Positions 25,136 to 34,469 of a DNA stretch of 64,000 bases are shown in pieces. A program made the translations under genes and the position numbers. Under the pieces are notes generated by a model that was given only the letters and a program-made list of their open reading frames with translations, ran no database searches and was not told the origin of the DNA. The stretch's first letter is position 1. Each line of letters opens with the position of its first letter. Origin of the DNA: Dongia_B sp964406155 (GTDB taxonomy: Bacteria; Pseudomonadota; Alphaproteobacteria; Dongiales; Dongiaceae); contig CAYOQR010000006.1 in NCBI GenBank assembly GCA_964406155.1, positions 1 to 64,000 on the forward strand. Direction: 5' to 3'.

Positions 25136-25983
25136 GCCGACCAGTCTTTCTTCAGGAGGCGGGCGGCCAGACGCCGGGCTAACAGAAGCAGTATACCGCA
25201 CGTGAGCAGGAGCGAGAACGATAGCGCCGAACCTACCGGTGCGTTCAACCGGTTGATGAACTGGCTCTCGATAAAATTTCCAAGCATGAACGTCTCGGTG
25301 CCACCAACGAGTCGCGGCGTCACGTAGTCACCTGCCGTCAGGAGAAACGACAAGGCGAATGCCGCAAAGAGTCCAGGCTCGCAAGCGGGTAGAATGACGT
25401 CCAGAACAATCCGCAACGGAGTGGCCCCAAGGTCGCGCGCTGCTTCCAGTGGGGTATCGGCAATGCCGCGGAGCGCGCCATAGATTGGCAGGATCGCAAA
25501 TGGGAGAAGAAAATGTACCAGCGTGACGATCACAGCAACCGGGCTGTACAGCAGCCATGTAATTGGTTCCTGGATCAGTCCGAGCTGAATCATTGCCGTA
25601 TTCAGGATCCCCTGCGTTCCCAAGATGGTCTTCCAGGCATAGATCTTGACGAGATAGCCCCCGAACAGGGTGATCAGCGTGACAAAGAGCAGGACAGGGC
25701 CATACCGGCCGCCACGGAACCGTACAAAATACGCGGCTAGAAATCCGAAGACCGTGGTGATTGTCGCAACCACCGCAGAAATGAACAACGTGAACAAAAG
25801 TGCTCGAAGGTAGTCGGTGTAAACCAGCACGTAGTTATCGACGATCAGATCCGGAACCAGCTTGTATGATCGGAGTCGCCAGAAGCTGACAACTAATAGA
25901 TACCCAAGTGGCATGGCGAAAAAGAGGATCAGCACCAGGAAGGCCGGACTGATCATCAGCAGCCGACGGACCCCGCTGGTCAT
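25132..25983 (-). CDS. Polyamine-type ABC permease (PotB-like)
   Basis: A 283-residue permease with about six membrane segments and the coupling motif EAARDLGATPLRIVLDVILP near residue 175. ATG 25983 overlaps the ATPase stop by ATGA, fixing the start; upstream in-frame sequence to 26151 overlaps the ATPase gene. It pairs with the PotC-like permease just downstream, giving the heterodimeric channel usual for this family. Confidence 0.88.
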   Translation of the reverse strand: MTSGVRRLLMISPAFLVLILFFAMPLGYLLVVSFWRLRSYKLVPDLIVDNYVLVYTDYLRALLFTLFISAVVATITTVFGFLAAYFVRFRGGRYGPVLLFVTLITLFGGYLVKIYAWKTILGTQGILNTAMIQLGLIQEPITWLLYSPVAVIVTLVHFLLPFAILPIYGALRGIADTPLEAARDLGATPLRIVLDVILPACEPGLFAAFALSFLLTAGDYVTPRLVGGTETFMLGNFIESQFINRLNAPVGSALSFSLLLTCGILLLLARRLAARLLKKDWSA

Positions 25984-27104
25984 GAATCCCCCCTGACCAC
26001 GCGTCTGCTTCTTGCCTCCCAACCCACGAGCACCTCGCCCGAGGTGAGTAGCGAGGACGTGATAGCGGCGTCCGATGGGAGATGGGCACAAAGCTGCGTG
26101 CCGTCGCAAAGCACGAATGCCACACGAATGTGCGGTCCCATGAAGACCCATCCGGTAATACGCGCCCGGACTGTGGTCTCAAGACGTGCGGCTTCTGCCT
26201 CCGCGCAAACGACCCGCACCTCATTTGGGCGAACGACGACAGCGACCCGGCCATCCGGGCCGGACGCCTCAAACGAGATCCCACAATCGAGCAGCACCCG
26301 GCCATGCGACCGTTCCCCGGGCAAGATATTTGCGTCGCCGACGAAACCTGCGACAAACTCCGTCGTCGGATTCTGATAGATCTCCTCCGGGGACCCCTGC
26401 TGTACCAGACACCCGTCTTTCATCACGGCAACTCGATTGGCCATTGCCATCGCTTCACCCTGATCATGGGTAACAAAGACAAACGTGCCGCCTATCGCGC
26501 TATGGAGCTGTCGCAGTTCATCCTGCATGATCTTTCTTAATTTCACATCCAGTGCCGCCAGCGATTCATCCAATAGCAGGACTGCTGGTTCCATCACCAG
26601 GCTTCGAGCTAGGGCAACCCGCTGTTGCTGTCCGCCGGAGAGCGCATTTGGCAGCCGATCCTCGAAGCCGGTGAGATGAACAAGTTTAAGCATCCGCTCG
26701 ACCCTGGCCTCAATTTCATCCCGCGGGTACTTTGCGATGCGCAGGCCATAGCCGATATTTTGCCGTACCGTCATATGCGGAAAGAGACCATAGCCTTGAA
26801 ATACCATGCTCGTTCGCCGGGCCTCTGGCGGGAGCGTGGTGACATCTCTCCCGTCAAGCTCTATCGAGCCAGACGATGGCGACAGGAATCCGCCAATGAG
26901 GCGCAGAAGCGTGGTCTTGCCACAACCGGAAGGACCGAGCAGAGCAAAAAAGTCGCCGCGGAAGATATCCAGATCAACCGGCTTCAAGGCGGCGAAATCA
27001 CCATAGCGTTTGCCAATATTCCGCAAGCGAATGATGGGTTGCACGGGTTCTGTCGCGTTAGCAACAATTGGCCTCAGAGGCATGGCGACCATGGAATCAG
27101 ACAT
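25980..27104 (-). CDS. Polyamine-type ABC ATP-binding protein (PotA-like)
   Basis: A 374-residue ATPase with Walker A GPSGCGKTT near residue 57, signature LSGGQQQR near 153, Walker B LLLDESLAALD and switch His in FVTHDQGEA. A C-terminal TOBE regulatory domain follows from about residue 290. The Walker B Glu-Ser instead of Glu-Pro is a conservative variant. The start at 27104 follows the binding-protein stop by five bases with AAGGAG very close; ATG 27092 is an alternative. It energises the two permeases that follow. Confidence 0.88.
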   Translation of the reverse strand: MSDSMVAMPLRPIVANATEPVQPIIRLRNIGKRYGDFAALKPVDLDIFRGDFFALLGPSGCGKTTLLRLIGGFLSPSSGSIELDGRDVTTLPPEARRTSMVFQGYGLFPHMTVRQNIGYGLRIAKYPRDEIEARVERMLKLVHLTGFEDRLPNALSGGQQQRVALARSLVMEPAVLLLDESLAALDVKLRKIMQDELRQLHSAIGGTFVFVTHDQGEAMAMANRVAVMKDGCLVQQGSPEEIYQNPTTEFVAGFVGDANILPGERSHGRVLLDCGISFEASGPDGRVAVVVRPNEVRVVCAEAEAARLETTVRARITGWVFMGPHIRVAFVLCDGTQLCAHLPSDAAITSSLLTSGEVLVGWEARSRRVVRGDS

Positions 27105-27109
27105 GCTCC

Positions 27110-28258
27110 TTAGCTCTTCAACACCTTTTCCCACGCCTCCTGATAATCGTCCCATGTTGCGTAGGGACCATCGGCTTCAAGCGGGTACATGGGGACGATC
27201 ATCGTTTTGCTGGTGAAGTAGTCCTCGACGGTGGCGTAATCATAGAGCGCCTTGTTGGCTGCGCTCGCTTTCGCCATGGCATCCGTGGTCACGACCGGCA
27301 TGGAATTGGCCTCCGCGCCGGCCAATTGTCCGTCAACAGAAAGGGCGTGATTGATGATGTCATGGGCAAAGTCGATGTTGGCCGAACCTTTTCCAATGGC
27401 ATAGCCTTCAATGAAACCCATGCTCTTTTCTTTTGGGTAGGCCACCTTAATCTGCGCCTTGTCACCGACCCAGGTGGTGACGGGCTCCCATCCCTGAGCC
27501 ATGACGACCTCGCCGCTTGCCAGCAGATTGACGAGATCGCCATAACTCGATGCGATGGTGCGAACATGGCTCTTCTTGAAGTCGACGAGAAGGGCCGTGA
27601 CCTTGGCTAGTTCATCTTTTGTCATGTGGGTTGGCTCGGCGATGCCAGCCACCCGGGCCCAGGCAAAAAAATTCCCGGGATAATCCGCAGTGATAGCGAC
27701 CTTGCCCTTGTATTCATCCTTGAGCATATCCGTCCAGGACGTCGGCGCCGCAACCTTATCTGCATTGTACAGCATGCAGATCGATCCGTAGGTCATGGGA
27801 ACGGCATACCAAATGCCACCTTCTGACATATTGGTCTTTGTGTGCTCAATGATTGTGGGATGAATGTTCTTGAAATTTGGAATCTTATCGAGATCGAGCG
27901 GTTCCAACAGCCCTTCCTTGGCCAGGAAACGATCATAGATGAAATAGGGCGTGCAGATGTCGACCTGGTCAGCCCCGAGCCTGAGCTTGGTGATGACCTC
28001 ATCGGCATTGGAAATGTAGGTCTTCTGCAACTGAGATTTTTTCGACGCCAGGAAATTCCCTGCTTCAAGGAACGTCTCGTATCCCTGCCAGCCGACGTAA
28101 CTGAGGGACGAAGCCGCACTATCCGCGTGAGCGCGCCCGCCGAGCGCGGCGGCACCGAAAGCCAATCCCGCACCTCTCAGGAAAGTCCGTCGGTCGATGT
28201 CCAAATAGTGCCTGAGGGGAATGAGCCGGTTGGTTGACTCCGGTATTGATGACGACAC
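27110..28258 (-). CDS. Polyamine-type periplasmic binding protein with Tat signal
   Basis: A 382-residue PotD/PotF-family binding protein. The N-terminus has a twin-arginine signal (IDRRTFLRGAGLAFGAAAL near residue 22), so it is exported folded. The mature part has SYVGWQGYE and the typical two-lobe pattern (ITADYPGNFFAWARV, WEPVTTWVG). GTG 28258 has GGGAGAGAG upstream and is preferred to the frame from 28381. It is the first gene of the minus-strand operon that runs through the importer, two SDRs and the PuuE-like enzyme. Confidence 0.86.
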   Translation of the reverse strand: MSSSIPESTNRLIPLRHYLDIDRRTFLRGAGLAFGAAALGGRAHADSAASSLSYVGWQGYETFLEAGNFLASKKSQLQKTYISNADEVITKLRLGADQVDICTPYFIYDRFLAKEGLLEPLDLDKIPNFKNIHPTIIEHTKTNMSEGGIWYAVPMTYGSICMLYNADKVAAPTSWTDMLKDEYKGKVAITADYPGNFFAWARVAGIAEPTHMTKDELAKVTALLVDFKKSHVRTIASSYGDLVNLLASGEVVMAQGWEPVTTWVGDKAQIKVAYPKEKSMGFIEGYAIGKGSANIDFAHDIINHALSVDGQLAGAEANSMPVVTTDAMAKASAANKALYDYATVEDYFTSKTMIVPMYPLEADGPYATWDDYQEAWEKVLKS

Positions 28259-28688
28259 GATCTCTCTCCCTGATCCGCCGCCCGCCAGCCATTTATGGAT
28301 GCTTCGACGTGTTATCGTCGTGGCTTGGTCTGAGCGCTCCCTTGAACGAACTTCATAATGGCAGCGCATTGCCGCAAACAAACCGAGAAATATTTCCGGT
28401 TACTGTGAGCTGTACTCACACTGGATCTAGGATGGTGAAGCCAAGTGACGACCCATGGCGCCTGAAGGAGGCAACTGAAACCGTCATCCCGGCATATCAG
28501 CAGCAGTGAGAACCATGCCCTATCGCAACCGGGCCCTGCCGACGGGCGACATCGTCGTCCATCCCGCCCGCGACTTCTTCATGGGCAATCGTCGCCGTTT
28601 GCATGACGACACCAAGGAGTTAAGACCGAACCGTTGGCAACGTCTCACCTGGATCACCTTCTGTCTGGTTCGGCCTGGGGTGATGATG
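28259..28688. other. Intergenic region with promoter of polyamine-type operon
   Basis: A 430-base stretch between the binding-protein start and the stop of an oxidoreductase gene. It must hold the promoter for the operon reading leftwards. Open frames at 28234-28509 and 28506-28805 lack ribosome-binding sites and family signals. No clear riboswitch or terminator is seen. Confidence 0.5.
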
Positions 28689-29432
28689 TCACACATTGCG
28701 CTGGATGCCGGATCGGGCAACCACACCCGGCTTCAGACGGCCGTCGGCATCGTAGTCATCGGCCGAATGGAAGAACAGCCGAGGCGTCGTGTCAATTTCC
28801 AGTAGCCGTTTCCTGTAGGCTTCCAGATACGCTTCCCGGCCGCTATCCGTGACCTGGCCGGGCCTATAGGCGATAAAAGGCGGCAAGACGTCGAAGCCCG
28901 CATAGCGCAGCAGCCCGTTATGGATAGGCCACAGGAATGTAGCCATGTCGCCGAAAAGGCCGTCCGGGGCATAAGGGTCGGCCGAAGTTCCCGTGGTGGT
29001 AACGACCATGCCGAGTTTACCCTTCAACATACCGGTATCGTACCGGCAGCCGGGCATATAGGCGAATCCACGCACGAAGACACGATCAGCCCAGCCTTTG
29101 AGGATCGCCGGCATGCCGAACCACCAGATGGGAAATTGCAGGATGACGAGATCGGCCTGCTCCAGCTTGCGGATTTCGCCGGCGATCTCGGGCGCGAGGG
29201 CCCCTGCTCTATAGGCTCTGGTCTGCTCATTCTGCAGGCTGAAGAAGTGGGGGTCGGCGCGTTCACCCCGAATGTCGTCAGGCCCTGCGACAGGATTGAA
29301 GCCCATCGCATAAAGGTCGCTGACGACAACGCTGTGGCCGCAGCGGCCGGCAAGCGTCTCCACCGCCGCATCCTTCATCGCGCCCTGGAATGATCTCGGT
29401 TCGGGATTGGCGTATACAATAAGGACGTTCAA
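28689..29432 (-). CDS. Flavodoxin-fold NAD(P)H oxidoreductase
   Basis: A 247-residue FMN-dependent quinone reductase-like protein (NQO/MdaB/KefF family). The FMN site is NPEPRSFQGAM near residue 10 and the conserved LQFPIWWFGMPAILKGWADR near 98. Its C-terminus is a short extension with FFHSADDYDADGRL. It is the last gene of the operon that starts with the amidohydrolase at 36520, 48 bases after the ATPase gene. It might reduce a quinone or imine product of the linked pathway or act in detoxification with the GST. Confidence 0.85.
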   Translation of the reverse strand: MNVLIVYANPEPRSFQGAMKDAAVETLAGRCGHSVVVSDLYAMGFNPVAGPDDIRGERADPHFFSLQNEQTRAYRAGALAPEIAGEIRKLEQADLVILQFPIWWFGMPAILKGWADRVFVRGFAYMPGCRYDTGMLKGKLGMVVTTTGTSADPYAPDGLFGDMATFLWPIHNGLLRYAGFDVLPPFIAYRPGQVTDSGREAYLEAYRKRLLEIDTTPRLFFHSADDYDADGRLKPGVVARSGIQRNV

Positions 29433-29480
29433 CGGTGGCCCCTCTCATCTTGTCATGGCAGTTCGTTCGGTTTTCGCAGG

Positions 29481-30578
29481 TCAGGTTCCGCAGGAAGCAT
29501 CCGGCAGGAACAGTACCGGCTCGCCATGGAGCGCCACATGGACCGAGACTTCTCCTCCCGTTAGGAAGCCTATATCCGCAGGGCGGCCACGAACCGAGAT
29601 TTCCTGATTCCACCTGGTCGCCGCGCGGACCTGCATGGTCTCACCCAGATAAGTCGCATCCTTTATTTCAACCGGAATTGCACCGGCCCCGTCCACGACC
29701 GCACCGATGCGCAGATGGAGATTCTCCGGTCGCGCCAATATGACCCCCTTTTCATCCGGCCTTACTGAAGCATTGGCCCGCACATTCTTGATTTGGGTTC
29801 CATCAGGCAGCGTTGCCGTCAGCAGGCCATTTTCGACATTCCCCATCACTGCGGGCAGGAAATTGGAATTGCCGACGAACCCCGCCACGAATTTGTTTGT
29901 CGGATTGGCATAGAGGTCGATACCGCAGGCGATCTGCTCGATGCGGCCATGGTTAAAGACCGCGATACGGTCGGAAAGGCGTAACGCCTCTTCCTGATCG
30001 TGGGTTACATAGACGATGGTGGTGCCGACCTCGCGATGGATACGGCGGATTTCGAGTTGCAATTCCTCTTTCAGATTCTTGTCGAGTGCGGCCAACGGCT
30101 CGTCCATCAGCAGGATCGCCGGCTCATAGGCGAGTGCACGAGCCAGCGCCACGCGCTGCTGCTGGCCGCCCGATAGCTCGGAAGGCTTACGGTGTGCAAA
30201 ATTTTCCAGCCGTACCAGTTCCAGCATCCGTTGCAGCCGCTCCATCAATCGCCCCTTGGGCCAACGGCGCATCTTCAGGGGAAAAGCGATATTGTCGGCG
30301 ACGCTCAGATGCGGGATCAGCGTATAGCGCTGAAACACCATGCCGATGTTGCGGCGGTTTGCCGGAACGCCAAGAAGCGAGCTTCCCTGCAACGCGATTT
30401 CACCAGACGATGGCTCGGAAATCCCGGAAATCATGTAGAGAAGCGTCGACTTCCCCGACCCGGAGGGACCGAGAAAGGTGATGAACTCGCCACGCTTGAT
30501 GTCGAGGTCGATGCCCTTGATGGCATGAAAGTCGTGATAACGCTTCGTGATACCCTTGATGGACAGATAGTCTTTCAT
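29481..30578 (-). CDS. ABC ATP-binding protein of second polyamine-type importer
   Basis: A 365-residue PotA-like ATPase: Walker A GPSGSGKST near residue 37, signature LSGGQQQR near 133, Walker B LLMDEPLAALD near 154 and switch His in YVTHDQEEA. The TOBE domain covers the last 90 residues. ATG 30578 overlaps the permease stop by ATGA. It is distinct from the ATPase at 25980-27104, so the window holds two complete importers of this family. Confidence 0.9.
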   Translation of the reverse strand: MKDYLSIKGITKRYHDFHAIKGIDLDIKRGEFITFLGPSGSGKSTLLYMISGISEPSSGEIALQGSSLLGVPANRRNIGMVFQRYTLIPHLSVADNIAFPLKMRRWPKGRLMERLQRMLELVRLENFAHRKPSELSGGQQQRVALARALAYEPAILLMDEPLAALDKNLKEELQLEIRRIHREVGTTIVYVTHDQEEALRLSDRIAVFNHGRIEQIACGIDLYANPTNKFVAGFVGNSNFLPAVMGNVENGLLTATLPDGTQIKNVRANASVRPDEKGVILARPENLHLRIGAVVDGAGAIPVEIKDATYLGETMQVRAATRWNQEISVRGRPADIGFLTGGEVSVHVALHGEPVLFLPDASCGT

Positions 30579-31372
30579 CGCACTTTCCGCAAAAAGGGGA
30601 CGCTGGCCAGCAACAAAAGTAGCGTACAGAGAAGCACCACGCTCGAGGCGGCGGCAACGACCGGCGTCAAGTCCTGGCGCAAGGTAGACCATAGCTTCAC
30701 CGGCAGGGTCTGCAGAGAAGGACCGGCCATGAAGATCGAGATGACGATCTCATCCCAAGATGCCAGAAACGAAAAGATCCCCGCCGTGAACAGGCTGAAG
30801 CGGATCGACGGCAAAGTTACCCGCAGTTTGGCTTGCAGCGGCGTTGCGCCACAGAGAATCGCGGCATCTTCTATCGACTTGTCGAAGCCAAGCAGGCCGT
30901 TACAGATGATGATGACCGAAAATGGCAGCGCAATGACGACATGGGCCAGCACGAAACCCACCAGCGTTTCATTGAGGCCGAGCCGCAGGAAGACCGAATA
31001 GATGCCGATAGCCAGCACCACCACCGGTAAGACCATCGGCATCAACACGCCGAGCCGCAGGAGCAGCTTGCCGCGGAACACGCCCCGTGTCAGGGCCAGG
31101 GCGACGCCCAGCCCAAGAAGAACGGAGAATATAGAAACCAGACCCGCTATCCTGGTGCTGTTGACGATCGATGCGATCCAATCGGCATCCGAGAAGAATT
31201 CGCCATACCACTTCATCGTCCAAGCCGGTGGCGGAAAGATAAGCCAGCGCGACGAGCCGAATGACAGCAGGACGATCAGCACGACGGGCAACAGCAGGAA
31301 CGCACAGACCAGCACGCCAATGGCAACGAGAAACCAACGCAGCATGCTCAGGCGCTGAAAGTCGAGAAGCAT
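30575..31372 (-). CDS. ABC permease (PotC-like) of second importer
   Basis: A 265-residue inner-membrane permease with about six membrane segments. It has the coupling loop SIEDAAILCGATPLQAKLR near residue 160 and a typical LASWDEIVISIF segment. It starts three bases after the stop of the partner permease and overlaps the ATPase start. The family takes up amines, opines and small peptides, so the specificity is set by the binding protein at 32295-33329. Confidence 0.88.
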   Translation of the reverse strand: MLLDFQRLSMLRWFLVAIGVLVCAFLLLPVVLIVLLSFGSSRWLIFPPPAWTMKWYGEFFSDADWIASIVNSTRIAGLVSIFSVLLGLGVALALTRGVFRGKLLLRLGVLMPMVLPVVVLAIGIYSVFLRLGLNETLVGFVLAHVVIALPFSVIIICNGLLGFDKSIEDAAILCGATPLQAKLRVTLPSIRFSLFTAGIFSFLASWDEIVISIFMAGPSLQTLPVKLWSTLRQDLTPVVAAASSVVLLCTLLLLLASVPFLRKVR

Positions 31373-31375
31373 CGA

Positions 31376-32263
31376 TCAGTTTCTTCCGGTTGGCGACATC
31401 GGGTCGAAGATACGCATCTGCACCGCATAGGCGGCCAAAGTCACCGTGAACAGGATGAAAGCCGCCGCCGCACCGAGGCCCCAGTTGAGCAGGGACTGAA
31501 CAAGCTGCACGATCAGTTCCGCCAGCATCATGTTCGACGGTCCACCCAACAGAACCGGGGTCACGAAATAGCCGAGCGACATGACGAAGACCATCAGGCA
31601 ACCCGCGGCCGCGCCGGATGCGCATCCGGGAAGGAAGACGTGGATGAACGCCTGCCGGCGCGTGGCGCCGCATAGCGCCGCGGCGCGCAGGATTTCGGGG
31701 TCGATGGATTTTATCGATCCGTATAGCGGCAGCACGATATATGGCAGCAGGATATAGGTCATCCCGATCGTTACGCCAACCATGTTGTTCGTCAGGGCCA
31801 GCGGCTCTCTTATCAGCCCTATCGCAATCAGCGCCCTGTTGATCACCCCGGTCGACTGCAGAAGCACCATCCAGGCAAAGGTACGCGTCAGCAGGCTCGT
31901 CCACATGGACAGGAAAACCACGCCGAAAATGATCGCCGACCATAGTCGCGGGATGACCGCCAAAAGCCACGCGACCGGAAAGCCGATGACGAAGGTCACC
32001 ATCGTCACCGTCAGCGAAATCTGGAAGGTGTTGGCAAGAATCGTCCTGTAAGACTTCGAGGACAGGAGTTCAGCATAATTCTGCAAGCCCGGTGTGGGCT
32101 CCAGAATGCTGCGAGCCAGCAACAGCGCGACCGGCACCACGAACACGAAAACCAACAGGAAGAGCGCCGGCGTCGCGAAGGGAAGGCCGCTGCGTGCATA
32201 TGACCGCACCCAGCGGGGGCGTGCGGAAAGGCGTGGCGGTCGTCCACCGTTGCTGGCCATCAT
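31376..32263 (-). CDS. ABC permease (PotB-like) of second importer
   Basis: A 295-residue permease with a basic, Arg-rich N-terminal tail (about 25 residues) and six membrane segments. The coupling loop is EILRAAALCGATRRQAFIHV near residue 192. Two adjacent ATG codons start the gene. It lies 31 bases downstream of the binding-protein gene and three bases upstream of the second permease, as usual for a complete importer operon. Confidence 0.88.
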   Translation of the reverse strand: MMASNGGRPPRLSARPRWVRSYARSGLPFATPALFLLVFVFVVPVALLLARSILEPTPGLQNYAELLSSKSYRTILANTFQISLTVTMVTFVIGFPVAWLLAVIPRLWSAIIFGVVFLSMWTSLLTRTFAWMVLLQSTGVINRALIAIGLIREPLALTNNMVGVTIGMTYILLPYIVLPLYGSIKSIDPEILRAAALCGATRRQAFIHVFLPGCASGAAAGCLMVFVMSLGYFVTPVLLGGPSNMMLAELIVQLVQSLLNWGLGAAAAFILFTVTLAAYAVQMRIFDPMSPTGRN

Positions 32264-32294
32264 GATCAGCGCTCGCCCTTGCTTGGGGTCAGAC

Positions 32295-33329
32295 CTAACT
32301 TGCCTGCCACTCGTACCAACGTTTGCTGATCAGGTCGCGGTTTTCCGCCCACCAGTCGACATTGATCGGGACGTTCTGATCGGCATGCCGGCTGGGCTGG
32401 TAGGGCAGGATATTCGCGTCCAGTTGATCGAGGGCTTTCAGATTGGTGGGGCCGTAGGCCGAAAGATTGGCCATACGCGCTTGGCCGGCGGTGCTGCCGG
32501 CATAAGCGAGAAACTTCATCGCAGCCTCCTTGTTGGGTGTTCCCTTGGGCACCACAAGAACGTCCGCCGCAACCAGGTTCTGATTCCAGGATATGCCGAT
32601 ATCGACATTGTCTTGCTGCAGCGAGTAGAGCCGACCGCTCCAGAACATGCCGAGCGGGGTTTCCTTCGAGGCCAGAAGCTGCTGCGATTCGGCCCCGCTG
32701 CTGTACCAGACGATATGCTCCTTGATGGTATCGAGCTTCTTGAACGCACGATCGAGATCGAGCGGGTAGAGTTCCTTGGCGGTCACGCCGTCCGCGAGCA
32801 GGGGAACCTCCAGAAGGCCAGGGCCGACCCATTTGTAATAGGCGCGCTTGCCGGGAAATTTTCCGGCATCGAAGAGGTCTGCCCAGGTCGCCGGGGCACC
32901 GGAACCGAAGGTTTGCTTGTCGTAGCCCAGAACATGGGTCGAGACATAGCTGCCGATCGCATAGTCGGTCACGAAGCGAGGATCGAGGCTGGTGCGGTCG
33001 ATGATCGAGAAGTCGAGCGGTTCGAGCAGGCCGGCCTTTCCGGCATAGACGCCGAAGTCGTTCTCGACGTCCACGACATCCCAGCTCACATTGGCGGAGT
33101 CGACCATTGCCTTGAGCTTGCCATAATCGGATGGGCCGCCGGCTACTACACGGATGCCGGTTTCCTCGGTGAAGCGGGGAATCCAGGCCTTCTCCTGCGC
33201 TGCCTGCGTGGTACCGCCCCAGCTCACAAAATTGACGGTACCGGAGCCGGCGAAGGCCAGACGGATGCCGAGAGCGGACAATGCTGTTCCGGTTCCAAGC
33301 CCGGCAAGAATTTGACGACGGTTCAACAT
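32295..33329 (-). CDS. Periplasmic binding protein of second importer
   Basis: A 344-residue PotD-like binding protein. The start MLNRRQILAGLGTGTALSAL has a twin-arginine-like Asn-Arg-Arg and ends in an AFAGS cleavage region. The mature protein begins VNFVSWGGTTQAAQ and includes DVVDVENDFGVYAGKAGLLE. AGGGAGA precedes ATG 33329. It is co-transcribed with a dipeptidase-like gene, a GST and an amidohydrolase upstream, so its ligand may be an N-acyl or heterocyclic amine. The ligand is not readable from the sequence. Confidence 0.86.
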   Translation of the reverse strand: MLNRRQILAGLGTGTALSALGIRLAFAGSGTVNFVSWGGTTQAAQEKAWIPRFTEETGIRVVAGGPSDYGKLKAMVDSANVSWDVVDVENDFGVYAGKAGLLEPLDFSIIDRTSLDPRFVTDYAIGSYVSTHVLGYDKQTFGSGAPATWADLFDAGKFPGKRAYYKWVGPGLLEVPLLADGVTAKELYPLDLDRAFKKLDTIKEHIVWYSSGAESQQLLASKETPLGMFWSGRLYSLQQDNVDIGISWNQNLVAADVLVVPKGTPNKEAAMKFLAYAGSTAGQARMANLSAYGPTNLKALDQLDANILPYQPSRHADQNVPINVDWWAENRDLISKRWYEWQAS

Positions 33330-33386
33330 ACAGATTCTCCCTGCTGCAGTGTTCTGGTCGCTCACTTCCGTTCGCAAATCCCGGTA

Positions 33387-34379
33387 TCAGCCCAGGACTC
33401 GCCTGTAGTAGCGAAGCCAGTTTTCACCCATGAAATTGTCGATGTCGGTGTCGGACCACTTGCGGCGAGCAAGCTCGTCCGCGATGCGCGGGAAGTCGGC
33501 CGGCGTCTTCATCCAGTCCGGCCAGCTTGGCGGTACCACGGGCGCCCAGTCGAAAGTGCTGCGGCCGGTACGCACCTGCTGGATATAGGAAAGCGGTCGG
33601 CGCCAGACGAAATCCGTGCCGAGACCAAGACTATTGTGCCCGACGATCTCAACCGCATGCTCGACCATGTCGACGAAGCGCTCGAGCGTGCAACTGACGC
33701 CGCCCGGAACCATCGCCGGAAAGAGCACCATGCCGAACATGCCGCCCTTTTCGGCCACCGCTTTCATCACCTCGTCGGACTTCAGCCGATGCGGCAGCTC
33801 GAAATCGGAACCGAAGCTGCGCGGATTCGAATGTGTTACCGCGATAGGCATGGTCGAGTGCTCGACGCAATCGAGCGTGGTCTTCACGCCGCAATGCGAG
33901 ACATCGACAATCATGCCGAGCCGGTTCATCTCGGAGACGATGCGCTTTCCATAGAGGGAAAGCCCGGTATCGTTCGGCTCCAGGCAGCCTGAGCCTGCCT
34001 GACCCTGATGGTTGTAGCTCAACTGGATGCAGCGTATGCCAAGATCGTAGAACATCTCCACAAGCGCGAGATCGTCTTCCAGCGGCAGGGTGTTCTGGAA
34101 GCCGAGAATGACAGCCGTTTTACCCTCGGCAGCTATACGCTCGATGTCCTGCGCGCCGCGGGCCGGGGCAATCAGGTCAGCGTGATTGCGGAATGCACGG
34201 CGCCAACGCGAAAGCGCGGACATCGCATCGCGCGTATTGTCGAATGTATAATTCATGCAGGTGACATGCACGCAGCTTACGCCGCCCTTCTGCCATTCCG
34301 CGAACACCTCCGGATCGCATTCGTCTGCCTGCAAGCCATCGATAATCATCTTGCGTTTTGGAGCAGTAGTCATGAGCAT
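33387..34379 (-). CDS. M19 renal-dipeptidase-family protein with altered metal ligands
   Basis: A 330-residue amidohydrolase-fold protein of the membrane-dipeptidase family M19. The C-terminal metal-site motifs are present (DVSHCG near residue 181 and THSNPRSF near 203). The N-terminal His-x-Asp motif (usually DGHND) is replaced by DGLQAD, and the Glu of the usual GxEG motif reads LGFQN. This subgroup of M19-like proteins probably uses one metal or a different chemistry. It lies between the GST and importer genes and could hydrolyse the imported amide or dipeptide-like compound. Confidence 0.82.
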   Translation of the reverse strand: MLMTTAPKRKMIIDGLQADECDPEVFAEWQKGGVSCVHVTCMNYTFDNTRDAMSALSRWRRAFRNHADLIAPARGAQDIERIAAEGKTAVILGFQNTLPLEDDLALVEMFYDLGIRCIQLSYNHQGQAGSGCLEPNDTGLSLYGKRIVSEMNRLGMIVDVSHCGVKTTLDCVEHSTMPIAVTHSNPRSFGSDFELPHRLKSDEVMKAVAEKGGMFGMVLFPAMVPGGVSCTLERFVDMVEHAVEIVGHNSLGLGTDFVWRRPLSYIQQVRTGRSTFDWAPVVPPSWPDWMKTPADFPRIADELARRKWSDTDIDNFMGENWLRYYRRVLG

Positions 34380-34469
34380 TTATCCTCAATTGACACAGAG
34401 CTTTTGGTTTCGCGTCCTCGAAACGGAGAGACGCGGCGGATAAAGATGTTGGATCGGTCTGCGCGGCGG

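Noticed and set aside
28234..28805. Two plus-strand frames (28234-28509 and 28506-28805)
   Set aside because: They overlap the binding-protein start and the oxidoreductase gene antisense and show no protein-family pattern.
32094..33992. Very long plus-strand frame of 632 codons
   Set aside because: It is antisense to the permease, binding-protein and M19-like genes, all of which have clear domains; the long frame is a codon-bias shadow.
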